A stretch of DNA of 64,000 nt from Leuconostoc kimchii IMSNU 11154 (GCF_000092505.1 NC_014136.1:372001-436000), one strand, 5' to 3'; counted from the stretch's first letter, positions 53,934 to 63,157 are shown. Program-made: numbers and translations. The notes: generated by a model from the letters alone, not told the origin.

Positions 53934-54712
53934 CCCTCTTCTCCCAAATAAGCCCGAATAACTGCTGGGTTATTTTGAATTTCTTTTGGTGTACCAGTTG
54001 CCAAAACTTTCCCATACTCTAAAACGTATAAACGCTCACTAACTGCCATAACCAATTTCATATCATGCTCAATTAGGACAATTGTCATTTTAAATTGAAT
54101 CTGAATTTGTTTAATCAATTCTGTTAGTTCTGCTGTCTCTTGTGGATTCATTCCTGCAGCAGGTTCATCTAAAAATAAAATTTTAGGTTTTGTCGCTAAG
54201 GCCCGAACAATTTCTAACCGACGTTGTTGACCATATGGCAACGTATTAGCCAACTCATCTGCTACGCCTGTCATACCAAATATCTTTAATAAAGACAATG
54301 CTTTCTGACGGTTTTGTGCCTCATTTCGATAAAATTTTGGCGTTCTTAAAATAGCCTGTAATGGATAAGATTGATTTTTAGCAGTCATCGCAATCAGTAC
54401 ATTTTCTATCACCGTTCTACTTTTAAATAGTCTAATATTTTGAAACGTGCGAGCAATACCTAATTGTGAACGTTTATAAGGCGATAGTTGATTAATTTGG
54501 GATAATTTATCATGATCATCAATAAACACATCACCAGATGTTGGCTTATAGACGCCCGTTAGTAAATTAAATAGTGTTGTTTTCCCCGCGCCGTTTGGTC
54601 CAATCAATCCGATAAGCTCATTGTCATGTGCCTCTATAGTCACCTTATCTACCGCTGTTACACCACCAAATTCAACACGTAACTCATGCGCCTTTAGAAT
54701 GGTCTTTGTCAT
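53930..54712 (-). CDS. livG: Branched-chain amino-acid ABC transporter ATPase LivG
   Basis: 260 residues; Walker A GPNGAGKTT (near 37), LivG insertion region, LPYGQQRRLEIVRAL in place of LSGGQ, LFLDEPAAGMNP. Start ATG 54710-54712 after GGAGGAG. Overlaps livM by 29 bases. Confidence 0.92.
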   Translation of the reverse strand: MTKTILKAHELRVEFGGVTAVDKVTIEAHDNELIGLIGPNGAGKTTLFNLLTGVYKPTSGDVFIDDHDKLSQINQLSPYKRSQLGIARTFQNIRLFKSRTVIENVLIAMTAKNQSYPLQAILRTPKFYRNEAQNRQKALSLLKIFGMTGVADELANTLPYGQQRRLEIVRALATKPKILFLDEPAAGMNPQETAELTELIKQIQIQFKMTIVLIEHDMKLVMAVSERLYVLEYGKVLATGTPKEIQNNPAVIRAYLGEEG

Positions 54713-55658
54713 GGTCTCCTCCTGAATCAAACAACATTTTTTTTAACGAAAATTCTGATCTACCAAATAACCCCTGTGGTCTAAACAACATGACAACAAT
54801 TAACACAACAGCATAAACAACCATACGTAATGAACCAAAATTTTGTAATATGACATCTAGTATACCTAAAGCAACCGCAGTTACTACGGTACCACTAATT
54901 GAACCAATACCACCCAATACCACAATAATTAATATAGTAATACTTTGCATAAATGTAAAGTCTTGCGGTGAAACAGATTGTATAAAACTGGCACGTAATC
55001 CGCCAGCAAGAGCAGCTAAAACTGCACCAAGAACAAAAGCAATTACTTTATACTTAGTGGTATTAATTCCTAGAGACTCTGCTGCAATTTCATTATCACG
55101 AACAGCTATAATAGCCCGACCTATCGGGCTTCTAACTAAATTGACAACGATAATAATTGTTAGCACAGCGAGTCCAAAAACAAGTGGCCAAGTAACGAAA
55201 GATGGAATGGCAAAAATACCAGCGGGTCCACGTGTGAATTTAAAATTCATAATTAAAATTCTAATAATTTCCGAAACGCCTAACGTAGCAATTGCTAAAT
55301 AATCACCACGCAAACGTAATGTTGGTATGCCTACAATTAATGCTACTATACCACTCAACATCGCACCCACAAGGAGACTGATTATAAAACCAAATATTGT
55401 TGGTACTGATGTGACTATTAACGCTGTCGCGTAAGCACCAATAGCCATAAAACCTGCGTGGCCTAAAGAAAATTGCCCGGACATCCCAATAATTAAATTT
55501 AAACCAATTGCAGCAATCAAATTAATGCCAATTAACACAATAGTGGTTAACCCATAGGGACCAATGATATCAAACATCGTCATGACAACAATTAAAATGA
55601 CAATCATTAGCGCTAAGGTAGCCCAACTTAACGTATATTTTATATGCGCTTTATCCAT
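54684..55658 (-). CDS. livM: Branched-chain amino-acid ABC permease LivM
   Basis: 324 residues, about nine helices, GLNLIIGMSGQFSLGHAGFM near 49 and ESLGINTTKYKVIAFVLGA. Start ATG 55656-55658 with AAGGTG upstream; the 22-residue longer frame overlaps livH. Confidence 0.91.
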   Translation of the reverse strand: MDKAHIKYTLSWATLALMIVILIVVMTMFDIIGPYGLTTIVLIGINLIAAIGLNLIIGMSGQFSLGHAGFMAIGAYATALIVTSVPTIFGFIISLLVGAMLSGIVALIVGIPTLRLRGDYLAIATLGVSEIIRILIMNFKFTRGPAGIFAIPSFVTWPLVFGLAVLTIIIVVNLVRSPIGRAIIAVRDNEIAAESLGINTTKYKVIAFVLGAVLAALAGGLRASFIQSVSPQDFTFMQSITILIIVVLGGIGSISGTVVTAVALGILDVILQNFGSLRMVVYAVVLIVVMLFRPQGLFGRSEFSLKKMLFDSGGDHDKDHSKGA

Positions 55659-55662
55659 GAAC

Positions 55663-56535
55663 TTACACCTTTTCCCGTTTGTTTTTACCCAAAATACCCG
55701 TTGGCTTGAACAATAAAACGACAATTAATATAGCATACACAATAGCATCTTTATAGTTCGATAGTCCAACTGCTTGTGTCATGGTTTCTAAAATACCGAT
55801 TAGCCAACCACCTAAAGCTGCGCCAGGAATAATACCAATACCACCCAAAACTGCCGCTACGAACGCTTTAATACCTGGTGTCATCCCCATCAATGGATCA
55901 ATATTATTATAATATAGACCAATCAATACACCACCAGCCGCAGCTAATGCTGATCCAATTGCAAAAGTAAATGAAATTGTACGATTAACATTAATACCCA
56001 TTAATATTGCTGCCTCTTCATCAGCCGATACTGCACGCATAGCACGACCCATTTTTGTTTTTTTAACAATAATATTTAATAAAATCATTAGAATAATCGC
56101 AGTAGATATAATAATGATTTGAATATTAGATATTTGTAAACTACCAAAATGATACTGTATTGTTTTAATTGCTTGTGGAAATGATCTTTTATCAGATCCA
56201 AAAAGATAACTCATACCATTTTCCAGAAAAAATGATACACCTAAGGCTGAAATCAAAACAGCGATTCTTGGTGAATGCCGTAACGGCCGATAAGCAATAA
56301 ATTCAATTAACATACCTAAAACAGCACAAATTGCCATCGATAAAATTAATGCAATAAAGAAATTCATATGCATCACGCGAAGAAAGAAATAACCAAAGTA
56401 TGCCCCTAACATGTAGATATCACCATGTGCAAAGTTAATTAATTTAATGATGCCATAAACCATTGTATAGCCTAACGCTAGTAAGGCATACACACTTCCT
56501 AGTATCACACCATTGATTAATTGTTGAATTATCAT
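55663..56535 (-). CDS. livH: Branched-chain amino-acid ABC permease LivH
   Basis: 290 residues, about eight helices, begins MIIQQLINGVILGSVYALLA, GLNY-type motif replaced by LINFAHGDIYMLGAYFGYF. Start ATG 56533-56535 fits the family; AGGTGA is about 11 nt upstream, and GTG 56550 is a possible longer start. Confidence 0.91.
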   Translation of the reverse strand: MIIQQLINGVILGSVYALLALGYTMVYGIIKLINFAHGDIYMLGAYFGYFFLRVMHMNFFIALILSMAICAVLGMLIEFIAYRPLRHSPRIAVLISALGVSFFLENGMSYLFGSDKRSFPQAIKTIQYHFGSLQISNIQIIIISTAIILMILLNIIVKKTKMGRAMRAVSADEEAAILMGINVNRTISFTFAIGSALAAAGGVLIGLYYNNIDPLMGMTPGIKAFVAAVLGGIGIIPGAALGGWLIGILETMTQAVGLSNYKDAIVYAILIVVLLFKPTGILGKNKREKV

Positions 56536-56553
56536 TGACAAGATAGTCACCTA

Positions 56554-57726
56554 TTATTTCACAACTGTAGCAGTTGAATCTTTTCCATTTTGAACACCCA
56601 CCATAACAATTGATTTTTTCGGATTATGGAATTTATCCATTGTCATTTTACCTGTTGTGCCTTCAAAGTTTTTAATTTTAGCCAAACCATCTGTAATTTT
56701 AGCTTTATCAATTGATTTTTCATCTTCAATTGCTTGCTTAATCATGTAAACAGCATCATATGACAATGCGGTAAATTGGGATGGCTCTTGTTGATAGTCT
56801 TTACGGTAAGACTTCACAAAGGACTTAGCTGCATCAGTCGATAATGCTTTTGTTGAGAAGTGCGCTGCGTAATAAACATTACTTGTATTTTTATTACCAG
56901 CAATTTCAGCTAATTTGGGATCCCCTAATCCATCTGGTCCAATAACAGGCACTTCAATTCCCATATCACGAGCCTGTTTTAAAATAGCTCCCGCTTCAGT
57001 ATAGTAACCATTAATTATAATGGCATCAAACTTTTTATTCTTAATTTTTGTTAAAATTGCTTGGAAATCTGTATCACCTGCTTGGTATGAATCGGTTTCA
57101 ACAATATTACCTGTATATGCTTTTTTAAATGCTGCTGTGATACCTGTGCCATAATCTGAAGAATTATCTTGAAAAACAATAACATTCCTAGCTTTAATCG
57201 TATCTGTAGCAAATTGTGCCATCTTTGTACCTAAATATGAATTTTTAAATTGTGCACGGAAAATATAAGGCTGAACTGCGCCATTTTTTTGTACCGTAAT
57301 ACTATCAGCACCAGCTGTAGGTGATATCACTGGTGTCTTGCCTTTCGTTGCTGACGGTATAGCCGCTTGAACAGCAGAAGTCACAACTGGTCCAACAATA
57401 GCATTCACTTGGTTATTGTTAATCAAATTTGTAGTAACGGAAGCCGCTTCTGTGTTATCTGACTTACTGTCTTTGTTAACCATCTTGAATTTATAAGTTT
57501 TACCATTGACCTTAACACCGCCGGCAGCGTTAATGCGTTTAACAGCGAAGTTAGCCCCCTTCTGCTCAGCTTGGCCATAAGCCGAAACATTACCAGAGGT
57601 ATCAAATACCCCACCAATTTTGACAATATTAGCTGTTTTATTGCCTGTTTTCTTCATCATACCAAAACCAATAACACCACCAATTACAACAACAAAGGCA
57701 ACAACTATAGCAATAATTTTTTTCAT
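56554..57726 (-). CDS. livJ: Branched-chain amino-acid binding protein
   Basis: 390 residues: N-terminal membrane helix (about 3-24), no lipobox, then a Leu/Ile/Val-binding type-I domain (GGVFDTSGNVSAYGQAEQKG near 38, NAIVGPVVTSAVQAAIPSA near 113). GGAG SD. Feeds LivHMGF. The ligand class is supported by the leucine attenuator upstream. Confidence 0.9.
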   Translation of the reverse strand: MKKIIAIVVAFVVVIGGVIGFGMMKKTGNKTANIVKIGGVFDTSGNVSAYGQAEQKGANFAVKRINAAGGVKVNGKTYKFKMVNKDSKSDNTEAASVTTNLINNNQVNAIVGPVVTSAVQAAIPSATKGKTPVISPTAGADSITVQKNGAVQPYIFRAQFKNSYLGTKMAQFATDTIKARNVIVFQDNSSDYGTGITAAFKKAYTGNIVETDSYQAGDTDFQAILTKIKNKKFDAIIINGYYTEAGAILKQARDMGIEVPVIGPDGLGDPKLAEIAGNKNTSNVYYAAHFSTKALSTDAAKSFVKSYRKDYQQEPSQFTALSYDAVYMIKQAIEDEKSIDKAKITDGLAKIKNFEGTTGKMTMDKFHNPKKSIVMVGVQNGKDSTATVVK

Positions 57727-57759
57727 ATTTTCTCTCCAAATATCATTTAAACAAACACA

Positions 57760-58902
57760 TTAAATCATTTCCAAATGCAACTGTTCTGGTTTTGCCCAAC
57801 CCATCTTGCGCATCACTCGGTAACCCACAAATGACACAACAACTGGTACAATCACACCAACGCCCATATAAGCGGCAAACGCAATTGGATTTGATCCCGC
57901 CAAAGCCAAAGGTACGATAAACGAATTAAATCCAATACCCGCCATAGCAAATGGTGCTGTAACATGAAATACTATTGTGGCAATTGGTGCTGCAATAGCT
58001 GCACCAATCATTGGTGGGATAATCAATGCTGGATTTTTGGTCAAATTTGGAAATTGAATTTTTGGTGTCACAATGCCTTGTGCAATTGTTGCACCGATTT
58101 TATTCTCTTGAAATGACATGGCTGGAAAACCAACAAATACAGCTGTTGTTCCAATCAATATCGCACCAGCTGCCTGTGGTGACGTCACACCTGTTGCACC
58201 GATAGCAACAGCTAATGCCGCCGCAGATGCAGGTGTCATTGTTAATGCACCAAATACCATGGCAACAATTGCTGTCCCAATAATCGGATTAACTGAAACA
58301 CTTGATGCAATGAATTGGCCAACTGCTACTAAGGCAGGTGTCGTAATCATCGCCAAGTAATAACCACTTACCGTACCAACAATTGTTGTTGCAGCCGGTA
58401 CAATAACCATGTCCAATGGCGTTTTACCACTCAACCATTTGCCAAACAAGACGGCAATAATGGCTGCCATAACAGCTGATATTGGTTGCCCGGTTGTTAT
58501 AATGGCTGAACCGGCAGCTTGTGTTCCAGCATAGCCTGTTGCCGTAACACCTTGCACAGCTGTATTACTAAAAAATACTGCGTTCGCTCCAACAGTTGAA
58601 GCAGCCATCGCACTAAACATAACCATTGTGTTTGTTTTCATTTGTGAGGCTACAGCTGCACCAAAAGCGGCTGGTAACATAATTTTTGTGATAGCACCCA
58701 TCTGTACCATTGGTGCCCAGTTAATAAATCCAGCAATGGTTTGCAATAACAACCCCATGCCCAAAGTTACCAAAATGGCATTGGAAACTGCAGCTGATGT
58801 TTTATAAACAATATCACGAACAGATTCTTCTGCCTCACCAACTTTTTCTTGAATTGCTTCTTTACTGATTTGCGGTTCCTTATTGATTGCATTCTGTGCC
58901 AT
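57760..58902 (-). CDS. PTS-EIIC-like membrane protein (EIIC_2 family), no PTS partners
   Basis: 380 residues with about ten helices rich in Ala/Gly; resembles the PTS_EIIC_2 group, with SFQENKIGATIAQGIVTPKI near 265. No EIIA or EIIB gene is near. Start ATG 58900-58902 has AAGGAG 8 nt upstream. It is the first gene behind a leucine-rich attenuator and 33 bp before livJ, so a role in branched-chain amino-acid or related acid transport is more plausible than sugar transport. That reassignment is inference. Confidence 0.7.
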   Translation of the reverse strand: MAQNAINKEPQISKEAIQEKVGEAEESVRDIVYKTSAAVSNAILVTLGMGLLLQTIAGFINWAPMVQMGAITKIMLPAAFGAAVASQMKTNTMVMFSAMAASTVGANAVFFSNTAVQGVTATGYAGTQAAGSAIITTGQPISAVMAAIIAVLFGKWLSGKTPLDMVIVPAATTIVGTVSGYYLAMITTPALVAVGQFIASSVSVNPIIGTAIVAMVFGALTMTPASAAALAVAIGATGVTSPQAAGAILIGTTAVFVGFPAMSFQENKIGATIAQGIVTPKIQFPNLTKNPALIIPPMIGAAIAAPIATIVFHVTAPFAMAGIGFNSFIVPLALAGSNPIAFAAYMGVGVIVPVVVSFVGYRVMRKMGWAKPEQLHLEMI

Positions 58903-58959
58903 AATCCTAATCTCCTTTTTAATCACATCTCCAACTAAGCAGTGCAATCATTAGAGTAC

Positions 58960-59072
58960 AATAAAGCGCCCCAACGATTGCTCGTTAGGGCGCTTTACAC
59001 GCATTTTTCCTAACCAGCCACTATCCTTTTTAAAGTCTAGTAGCTGATCCTGCTCAAATAACAACCAACTAG
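58960..59072 (-). promoter_or_regulatory. Attenuator of the EIIC-like/liv operon (pause hairpin, antiterminator, terminator)
   Basis: On the minus strand, right after the Leu-rich leader ORF: AGTCTAG/CTAGACT (pause hairpin), then GTTAGG which can pair with CCTAAC of the terminator 5' arm (antiterminator), then the terminator AAAGCGCC..AACGA/TCGTT..GGCGCTTT (58963-58996). Layout is that of ribosome-mediated attenuation. Confidence 0.75.
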
Positions 59073-59074
59073 AC

Positions 59075-59140
59075 TCAAATGAGAAGAAGGTTGAGGAGGA
59101 GACGTGTGTTATTCATTTGTTTGAAATACGTTTTAGTCAT
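59075..59140 (-). CDS. Leucine-rich leader peptide, 21 aa
   Basis: AAGGAG lies 7 nt before ATG 59138-59140. Peptide MTKTYFKQMNNTRLLLNLLL then I and stop. Six of the last eight codons are leucine (CTC CTC CTC, CTT CTT CTC). Stalling at these codons in leucine shortage would keep the antiterminator form. Confidence 0.8.
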   Translation of the reverse strand: MTKTYFKQMNNTRLLLNLLLI

Positions 59141-59190
59141 GGTGACTCTCCTTGTTTGAGCAATTACTTGCTTGTTTCTTGATGATTAAA

Positions 59191-59219
59191 ACTATACACA
59201 GGTTAATGAAAAATGTCAA
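59191..59219 (-). promoter_or_regulatory. Consensus promoter of the EIIC-like/liv operon
   Basis: TTGACA (59214-59219), 17 bp, TATAGT (59191-59196). Confidence 0.87.
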
Positions 59220-59260
59220 TACTTTTATAAAACTAATTTTAAGTCACTTATTCTAATTAT

Positions 59261-59890
59261 TTACATTGTTCCAAATAAACGATCACCGGCATCCCCTAAT
59301 CCAGGTACAATATAGCCATGTTCGTTTAACTTTTCATCTAATGACCCAGTGTAGATATCAACATCCGGATGTGCCTCCTGAACAGCTTTTACACCCTCAG
59401 GAGCCGAAACAAGTGTAATCAGTTTGATATGCTTGGCGCCACGTTTTTTAAGTGCAGAAATCGCATCTTTTGCTGATCCACCAGTTGCTAACATAGGATC
59501 AACCAATAAAACATCCCGTTGATCAATATCTTCCGGTAATTTAATGAAATATTCTACAGGTTCTAATGTTGCTTCATCACGATACATACCAATATGACCA
59601 ATCTTAGCAGCAGGAATCAGTTGTAAAATGCCATCCACCATACCTAAACCTGCACGTAAAATTGGCACAACAGCTAATTTTTTACCAGCCAATTGCTTTT
59701 TAGTTGTTGTCGCAACAGGTGTTTCTACCACAACATCTTCTAACTGTAAATCGCGACTAGCTTCATAAGTCATTAGCATAGCGATTTCATCTACCAAAGC
59801 ACGAAAATCTTTGGTACCCACTTTTTTATTGCGAATCATTGTCAGCTTATGCTGAATCAATGGATGATCCATTTCAACAAATTTTCCCAT
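59261..59890 (-). CDS. upp: Uracil phosphoribosyltransferase
   Basis: Salvages uracil to UMP. 209 residues, [24 protein letters not shown] loop [10 protein letters not shown] (near 130), C-terminal [12 protein letters not shown]. Normal length. There is no SD: TATAAT boxes lie 3 and 10 nt before the ATG 59888-59890 with TTAAGA 18 bp further, so the transcript is leaderless or has a leader of a few bases. Confidence 0.95.
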   Translation of the reverse strand: MGKFVEMDHPLIQHKLTMIRNKKVGTKDFRALVDEIAMLMTYEASRDLQLEDVVVETPVATTTKKQLAGKKLAVVPILRAGLGMVDGILQLIPAAKIGHIGMYRDEATLEPVEYFIKLPEDIDQRDVLLVDPMLATGGSAKDAISALKKRGAKHIKLITLVSAPEGVKAVQEAHPDVDIYTGSLDEKLNEHGYIVPGLGDAGDRLFGTM

Positions 59891-59986
59891 GATATTATAG
59901 ATTATATTTGACAAAAGGCGACTATCTTAAGTTCATCAGCAGTTTATCAAGTATATTTCCTTTCAATTTTACTAACATCATTATAT

Positions 59987-60011
59987 CAAAAAAGCGCCCT
60001 GCACGGGGCGC
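59987..60011 (-). terminator. Terminator of brnQ
   Basis: GCGCCC/GGGCGC stem followed on the minus strand by six T. Confidence 0.8.
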
Positions 60012-60020
60012 ATCTGACAA

Positions 60021-61409
60021 TCAATCGTGTGATATATTAACAGATACTTCTGAGTTAACACGATTATGCTGTTTTTGATTCGCATTTGAAAAAACATAAA
60101 AGCCACAACCAATTAACGTGCCTACTAAGGCTGGAACTATCCAACCAAATCCTAACGCTGAAAATGGGACATATTGATGATATGCCGCTACAACGCCCTG
60201 AACACCATGATTACCCATAAATGGTGAATTAGCAAGAGCATCCAATAACGCTGGTAGGACAACACCGGCCACAGCACCACGATATATCATGGTTGAACGA
60301 TTAAAGTAGTTCGAAAATAACGACAATAAAATGAGTACCAAAGCAAATGGATACAATAACATTAATACAGGAACTGACCAGGCTACAATATTAGTCAAGC
60401 CTGCATTTGCAGTAACAAAAGAACCAAAAGCAATCAGTCGTAAAAACGATAGGTAGCTTATCTTAGGAAAAGCCAAATGCAAATCCTGTGCAAAAGACAC
60501 AAACAATCCCATCGCTGTCGTAAATACAGCTAATGTCACCAATACACCTGTTAAAGCAGTACCAAAGTTACCTGCATAGTGAGTAATAATCTGAGCAAAA
60601 GCATCCCCACCATTTGCTGCAGGTTTGAATTGTCCTAAGCTTGAAACACCCAATAAAACTAAACTTGTATAGAAAACGCCTTCAATAACAATACTTAGTA
60701 ACCCTGCTTTAGCCAATACCTTAGATACTTGATGGTCGCCAAAACCAAGTCCTCTCACAGCGTACACAACAGACACAGCCAATGCTAGCAAAGCTAAGCC
60801 ATCCATCGTATTATACCCATCTAGTACACCCTGTAACCCAGCATTACTTTGGTATGCTGCATTAACAACCTGATGTGTGCCACCCATTGGCATAAAGAGT
60901 GCTACAAGTAATACAACAACTAATAAACCAATAAACAATGGATTCAAATATTTACCAATGTGTTTAGTTAGTTCAGCTTGTTTAACTGTTAAAAAGTAAG
61001 CTAATCCAAAGAATAAAGCAGAAAAAACTAGCATACCTACCTGTTGATGATCTGCTGATAAAAATGGTGCCACGCCCATTGAAAAAGCTGTTGCTGCCGT
61101 ACGAGGTGTGCCAAAAAATGGCCCAATAGTAAGATGAATCACAACTAAGAATAATAAGCCAAACCAATGTCCAACGGGTTTTGCCATATCGTACACGCTT
61201 CGACTGCGCGTGACACTAACAGCTAACATAGCTAGAAACGGTACAATAGTTCCCGTCACTAAGAACCCTAAAGTTGCAGGAATCCAGTTTCCACCAGCCA
61301 GTTGACCTAATTGTACTGGAAAAATCAGATTACCAGCACCGAAAAACATCCCAAAAATTAATGAAGCTATCAAAAGCAATTGACGCCATGTCAGTTTTTT
61401 ATCAACCAT
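60021..61409 (-). CDS. brnQ: Branched-chain amino-acid carrier BrnQ
   Basis: Na+/H+-coupled Leu/Ile/Val symporter (LIVCS family). 462 residues, 12 helices; begins LLIASLIFGMFFGAGNLIFP, the family mark. Its ATG overlaps the hydratase stop by one base (TAATG). The Ile/Thr-rich attenuator upstream agrees with a branched-chain amino-acid role. Confidence 0.93.
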   Translation of the reverse strand: MVDKKLTWRQLLLIASLIFGMFFGAGNLIFPVQLGQLAGGNWIPATLGFLVTGTIVPFLAMLAVSVTRSRSVYDMAKPVGHWFGLLFLVVIHLTIGPFFGTPRTAATAFSMGVAPFLSADHQQVGMLVFSALFFGLAYFLTVKQAELTKHIGKYLNPLFIGLLVVVLLVALFMPMGGTHQVVNAAYQSNAGLQGVLDGYNTMDGLALLALAVSVVYAVRGLGFGDHQVSKVLAKAGLLSIVIEGVFYTSLVLLGVSSLGQFKPAANGGDAFAQIITHYAGNFGTALTGVLVTLAVFTTAMGLFVSFAQDLHLAFPKISYLSFLRLIAFGSFVTANAGLTNIVAWSVPVLMLLYPFALVLILLSLFSNYFNRSTMIYRGAVAGVVLPALLDALANSPFMGNHGVQGVVAAYHQYVPFSALGFGWIVPALVGTLIGCGFYVFSNANQKQHNRVNSEVSVNISHD

Positions 61410-62200
61410 TATTTATTCTCCTCAACCTGGAGAACGACTGTACCAAATTCCCCTGTGAAATCCACACGCCATTCTCCTGCACTTAAACGTGGTGGTAATA
61501 AGAACGTTCCCGTAGATGCTTGCGTTCCCGCCAAAAATGGCTTACCTTGTTCTGCTAACTTAGCAACTAGCCATTCTAATGATGCTACTGGATTGCCCAA
61601 TACCTCACTTCCTTCTCCTTGTCCAACCTGTTTACCATCATAGATCAACGTAGCACTGACATTTGCCAATTCGTCAACAGTTAATGTATCCCCATCTCGA
61701 GGCGTGCCTGAAACAACAGCACCACCTACAGCTGTATCACTTAATACTAAGTACTTGTCTAGTTTTGGAAACCACGACTTAAAACGCGCATCAGGAACTT
61801 CTAAAGCCGGCGCCACTGTTGTATTTTTTAGTAATGCTTCTTTTGACATATCCGTTGTTAAATTCACTTTAGCAGTAAATATCAACTCCACTTCAACTAG
61901 TGGTTCATTATATGACGCTAAATCTAAGACATACGGTGATTTCACAAAACGATTAGCCACTTGTGCACCATATAATGGTGCATCTGATGCAAACAGATTC
62001 TGCGTTTCAGGAGAAGTCAGCGATACTTTATAGCCTGCTGTTTTTTCATTTTTCAATGCCATAACTGCGTCTTGTACCTCATATGCCGTGTCAAAATCTT
62101 GTACGACATTGACGTAATCGTCTTGATCTAATGGGACATTATCTTTGAATGCCTCAAACAAACTTTGCGCAAGCTTTTGTTGTTCTAATGTTAATGTCAT
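61409..62200 (-). CDS. 2-keto-4-pentenoate hydratase-like protein (FAH fold)
   Basis: 263 residues of the MhpD/fumarylacetoacetate-hydrolase fold: GYKVSLTSPE (near 57), metal-ligand segment EPLVEVELIFTAKV (near 95), VVSGTPRDGD near 165. Such enzymes hydrate 2-oxo-4-pentenoates in aromatic breakdown, but no such pathway is here. Start ATG 62198-62200 with GGGAG 7 nt upstream. Coupled to brnQ and placed behind an Ile/Thr leader peptide, it may handle a keto acid tied to threonine or isoleucine metabolism; this is inference. Confidence 0.75.
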   Translation of the reverse strand: MTLTLEQQKLAQSLFEAFKDNVPLDQDDYVNVVQDFDTAYEVQDAVMALKNEKTAGYKVSLTSPETQNLFASDAPLYGAQVANRFVKSPYVLDLASYNEPLVEVELIFTAKVNLTTDMSKEALLKNTTVAPALEVPDARFKSWFPKLDKYLVLSDTAVGGAVVSGTPRDGDTLTVDELANVSATLIYDGKQVGQGEGSEVLGNPVASLEWLVAKLAEQGKPFLAGTQASTGTFLLPPRLSAGEWRVDFTGEFGTVVLQVEENK

Positions 62201-62223
62201 AATATTCTCCCACGAAATAAAAC

Positions 62224-62320
62224 AAAAAAAGAGACAAGCTGCTTTTAAAAAGCAGCTTGTCTCTTTGACAATTATCAGCTGCCCATCAAATGATTGATAG
62301 GCACCCAAAATTATCAGCAC
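62224..62320 (-). promoter_or_regulatory. Attenuator of the hydratase-brnQ operon
   Basis: After the leader ORF on the minus strand: TGATAGG/CCTATCA pause hairpin, then GCAGCT that can pair with AGCTGC of the terminator 5' arm, then a perfect terminator (GAGACAAGCTGCTTTT/AAAAGCAGCTTGTCTC, 62231-62263) with seven T. Confidence 0.8.
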
Positions 62321-62323
62321 CTA

Positions 62324-62383
62324 TCACGAAATAATGATAATGCTGATAATAATTTGTGTTGTTGTGTTAACTGATGTTGTCAT
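62324..62383 (-). CDS. Isoleucine/threonine-rich leader peptide, 19 aa
   Basis: ATG 62381-62383 with AAGAGA-type SD. Peptide MTTSVNTTTQIIISIIIIS: five Thr and seven Ile among 19 residues. Its stop codon overlaps the pause hairpin. Composition recalls the thr operon leader of enterobacteria. Confidence 0.82.
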   Translation of the reverse strand: MTTSVNTTTQIIISIIIIS

Positions 62384-62414
62384 TTGTTTATCTCTTTTTT
62401 TATTTAATATATTT

Positions 62415-62443
62415 ATTAAAACATACTAATTAAAAATTGTCAA
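62415..62443 (-). promoter_or_regulatory. Promoter of the hydratase-brnQ operon
   Basis: TTGACA (62438-62443), 17 bp, TTTAAT (62415-62420). Confidence 0.75.
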
Positions 62444-62468
62444 TAATTAATTAAAATCACAGAATTAA

Positions 62469-63083
62469 TTATCCTTTAATCCCAGAATTTTCGGCTAATG
62501 GCACTAAAATTTTGCCAATAATTGTAACTAAAATAGCCCCTGTAATCACTTCAAATATACCATTGAATGCAACAATACTAACTAACCACCCTAAAATATT
62601 TTCTGTTGGTACGCCCGTAAAATTAGTATGCATCACTGTAAAACCAACCGCCGTTGACAAGACAACGCCAACAGTATTAAGTAATGCGGCTAATGCTCCC
62701 AAAGAAGCTAAGCCGAAAACTTGTATTCTAGCACTTTTCCCGCGCAGTAACTGATTAAATAACCAACCAATTAAAAATCCCATTAAAAGACGCGGCACAA
62801 TTGCTGTAATTGGATTTTGAAATATGAGAGAACCGATAGTCCCTGGCGTTGACCATGCTTGCCATAGCGTTATTAACCCCCAAAACGCACCCATGAACGC
62901 ACCCCAACGCGCGCCTAAAATAATTGCTGCAATGGCCACCGTAAATTGAATAATTGTTGGCGCAGCCCCAACAATAAAGGCACCTAGTGGAATGTAACCT
63001 AACCATGGGACAACAACTTGTATTATCACAATAGCCATAAAAAAAATTGCCATTACTAAATATTTTGTTCGATTATTTGTCAT
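62469..63083 (-). CDS. ECF transporter S-component
   Basis: Substrate-binding membrane subunit of an energy-coupling-factor vitamin importer. 204 residues, six helices, VPWLGYIPLGAFIVGAAPTI near 24 and TPGTIGSLIFQNP near 79. The S-component layout is clear; pantothenate-type (PanT-like) is my best guess but unproven. No EcfA/EcfT nearby, so it uses the shared module. AAGGA SD. It has a paralogue at 63267-63881. Confidence 0.75.
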   Translation of the reverse strand: MTNNRTKYLVMAIFFMAIVIIQVVVPWLGYIPLGAFIVGAAPTIIQFTVAIAAIILGARWGAFMGAFWGLITLWQAWSTPGTIGSLIFQNPITAIVPRLLMGFLIGWLFNQLLRGKSARIQVFGLASLGALAALLNTVGVVLSTAVGFTVMHTNFTGVPTENILGWLVSIVAFNGIFEVITGAILVTIIGKILVPLAENSGIKG

Positions 63084-63157
63084 CGTATATTTCCTTATTA
63101 AAAATTAAGATCGTATTGACCAGTTGCGTTATTGCTTGTTTTTAAATCAATTTACGG

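Noticed and set aside
54850..55302. 150-codon plus-strand ORF
   Set aside because: Antisense to livM, whose helices and motifs are clear; no expression signals.
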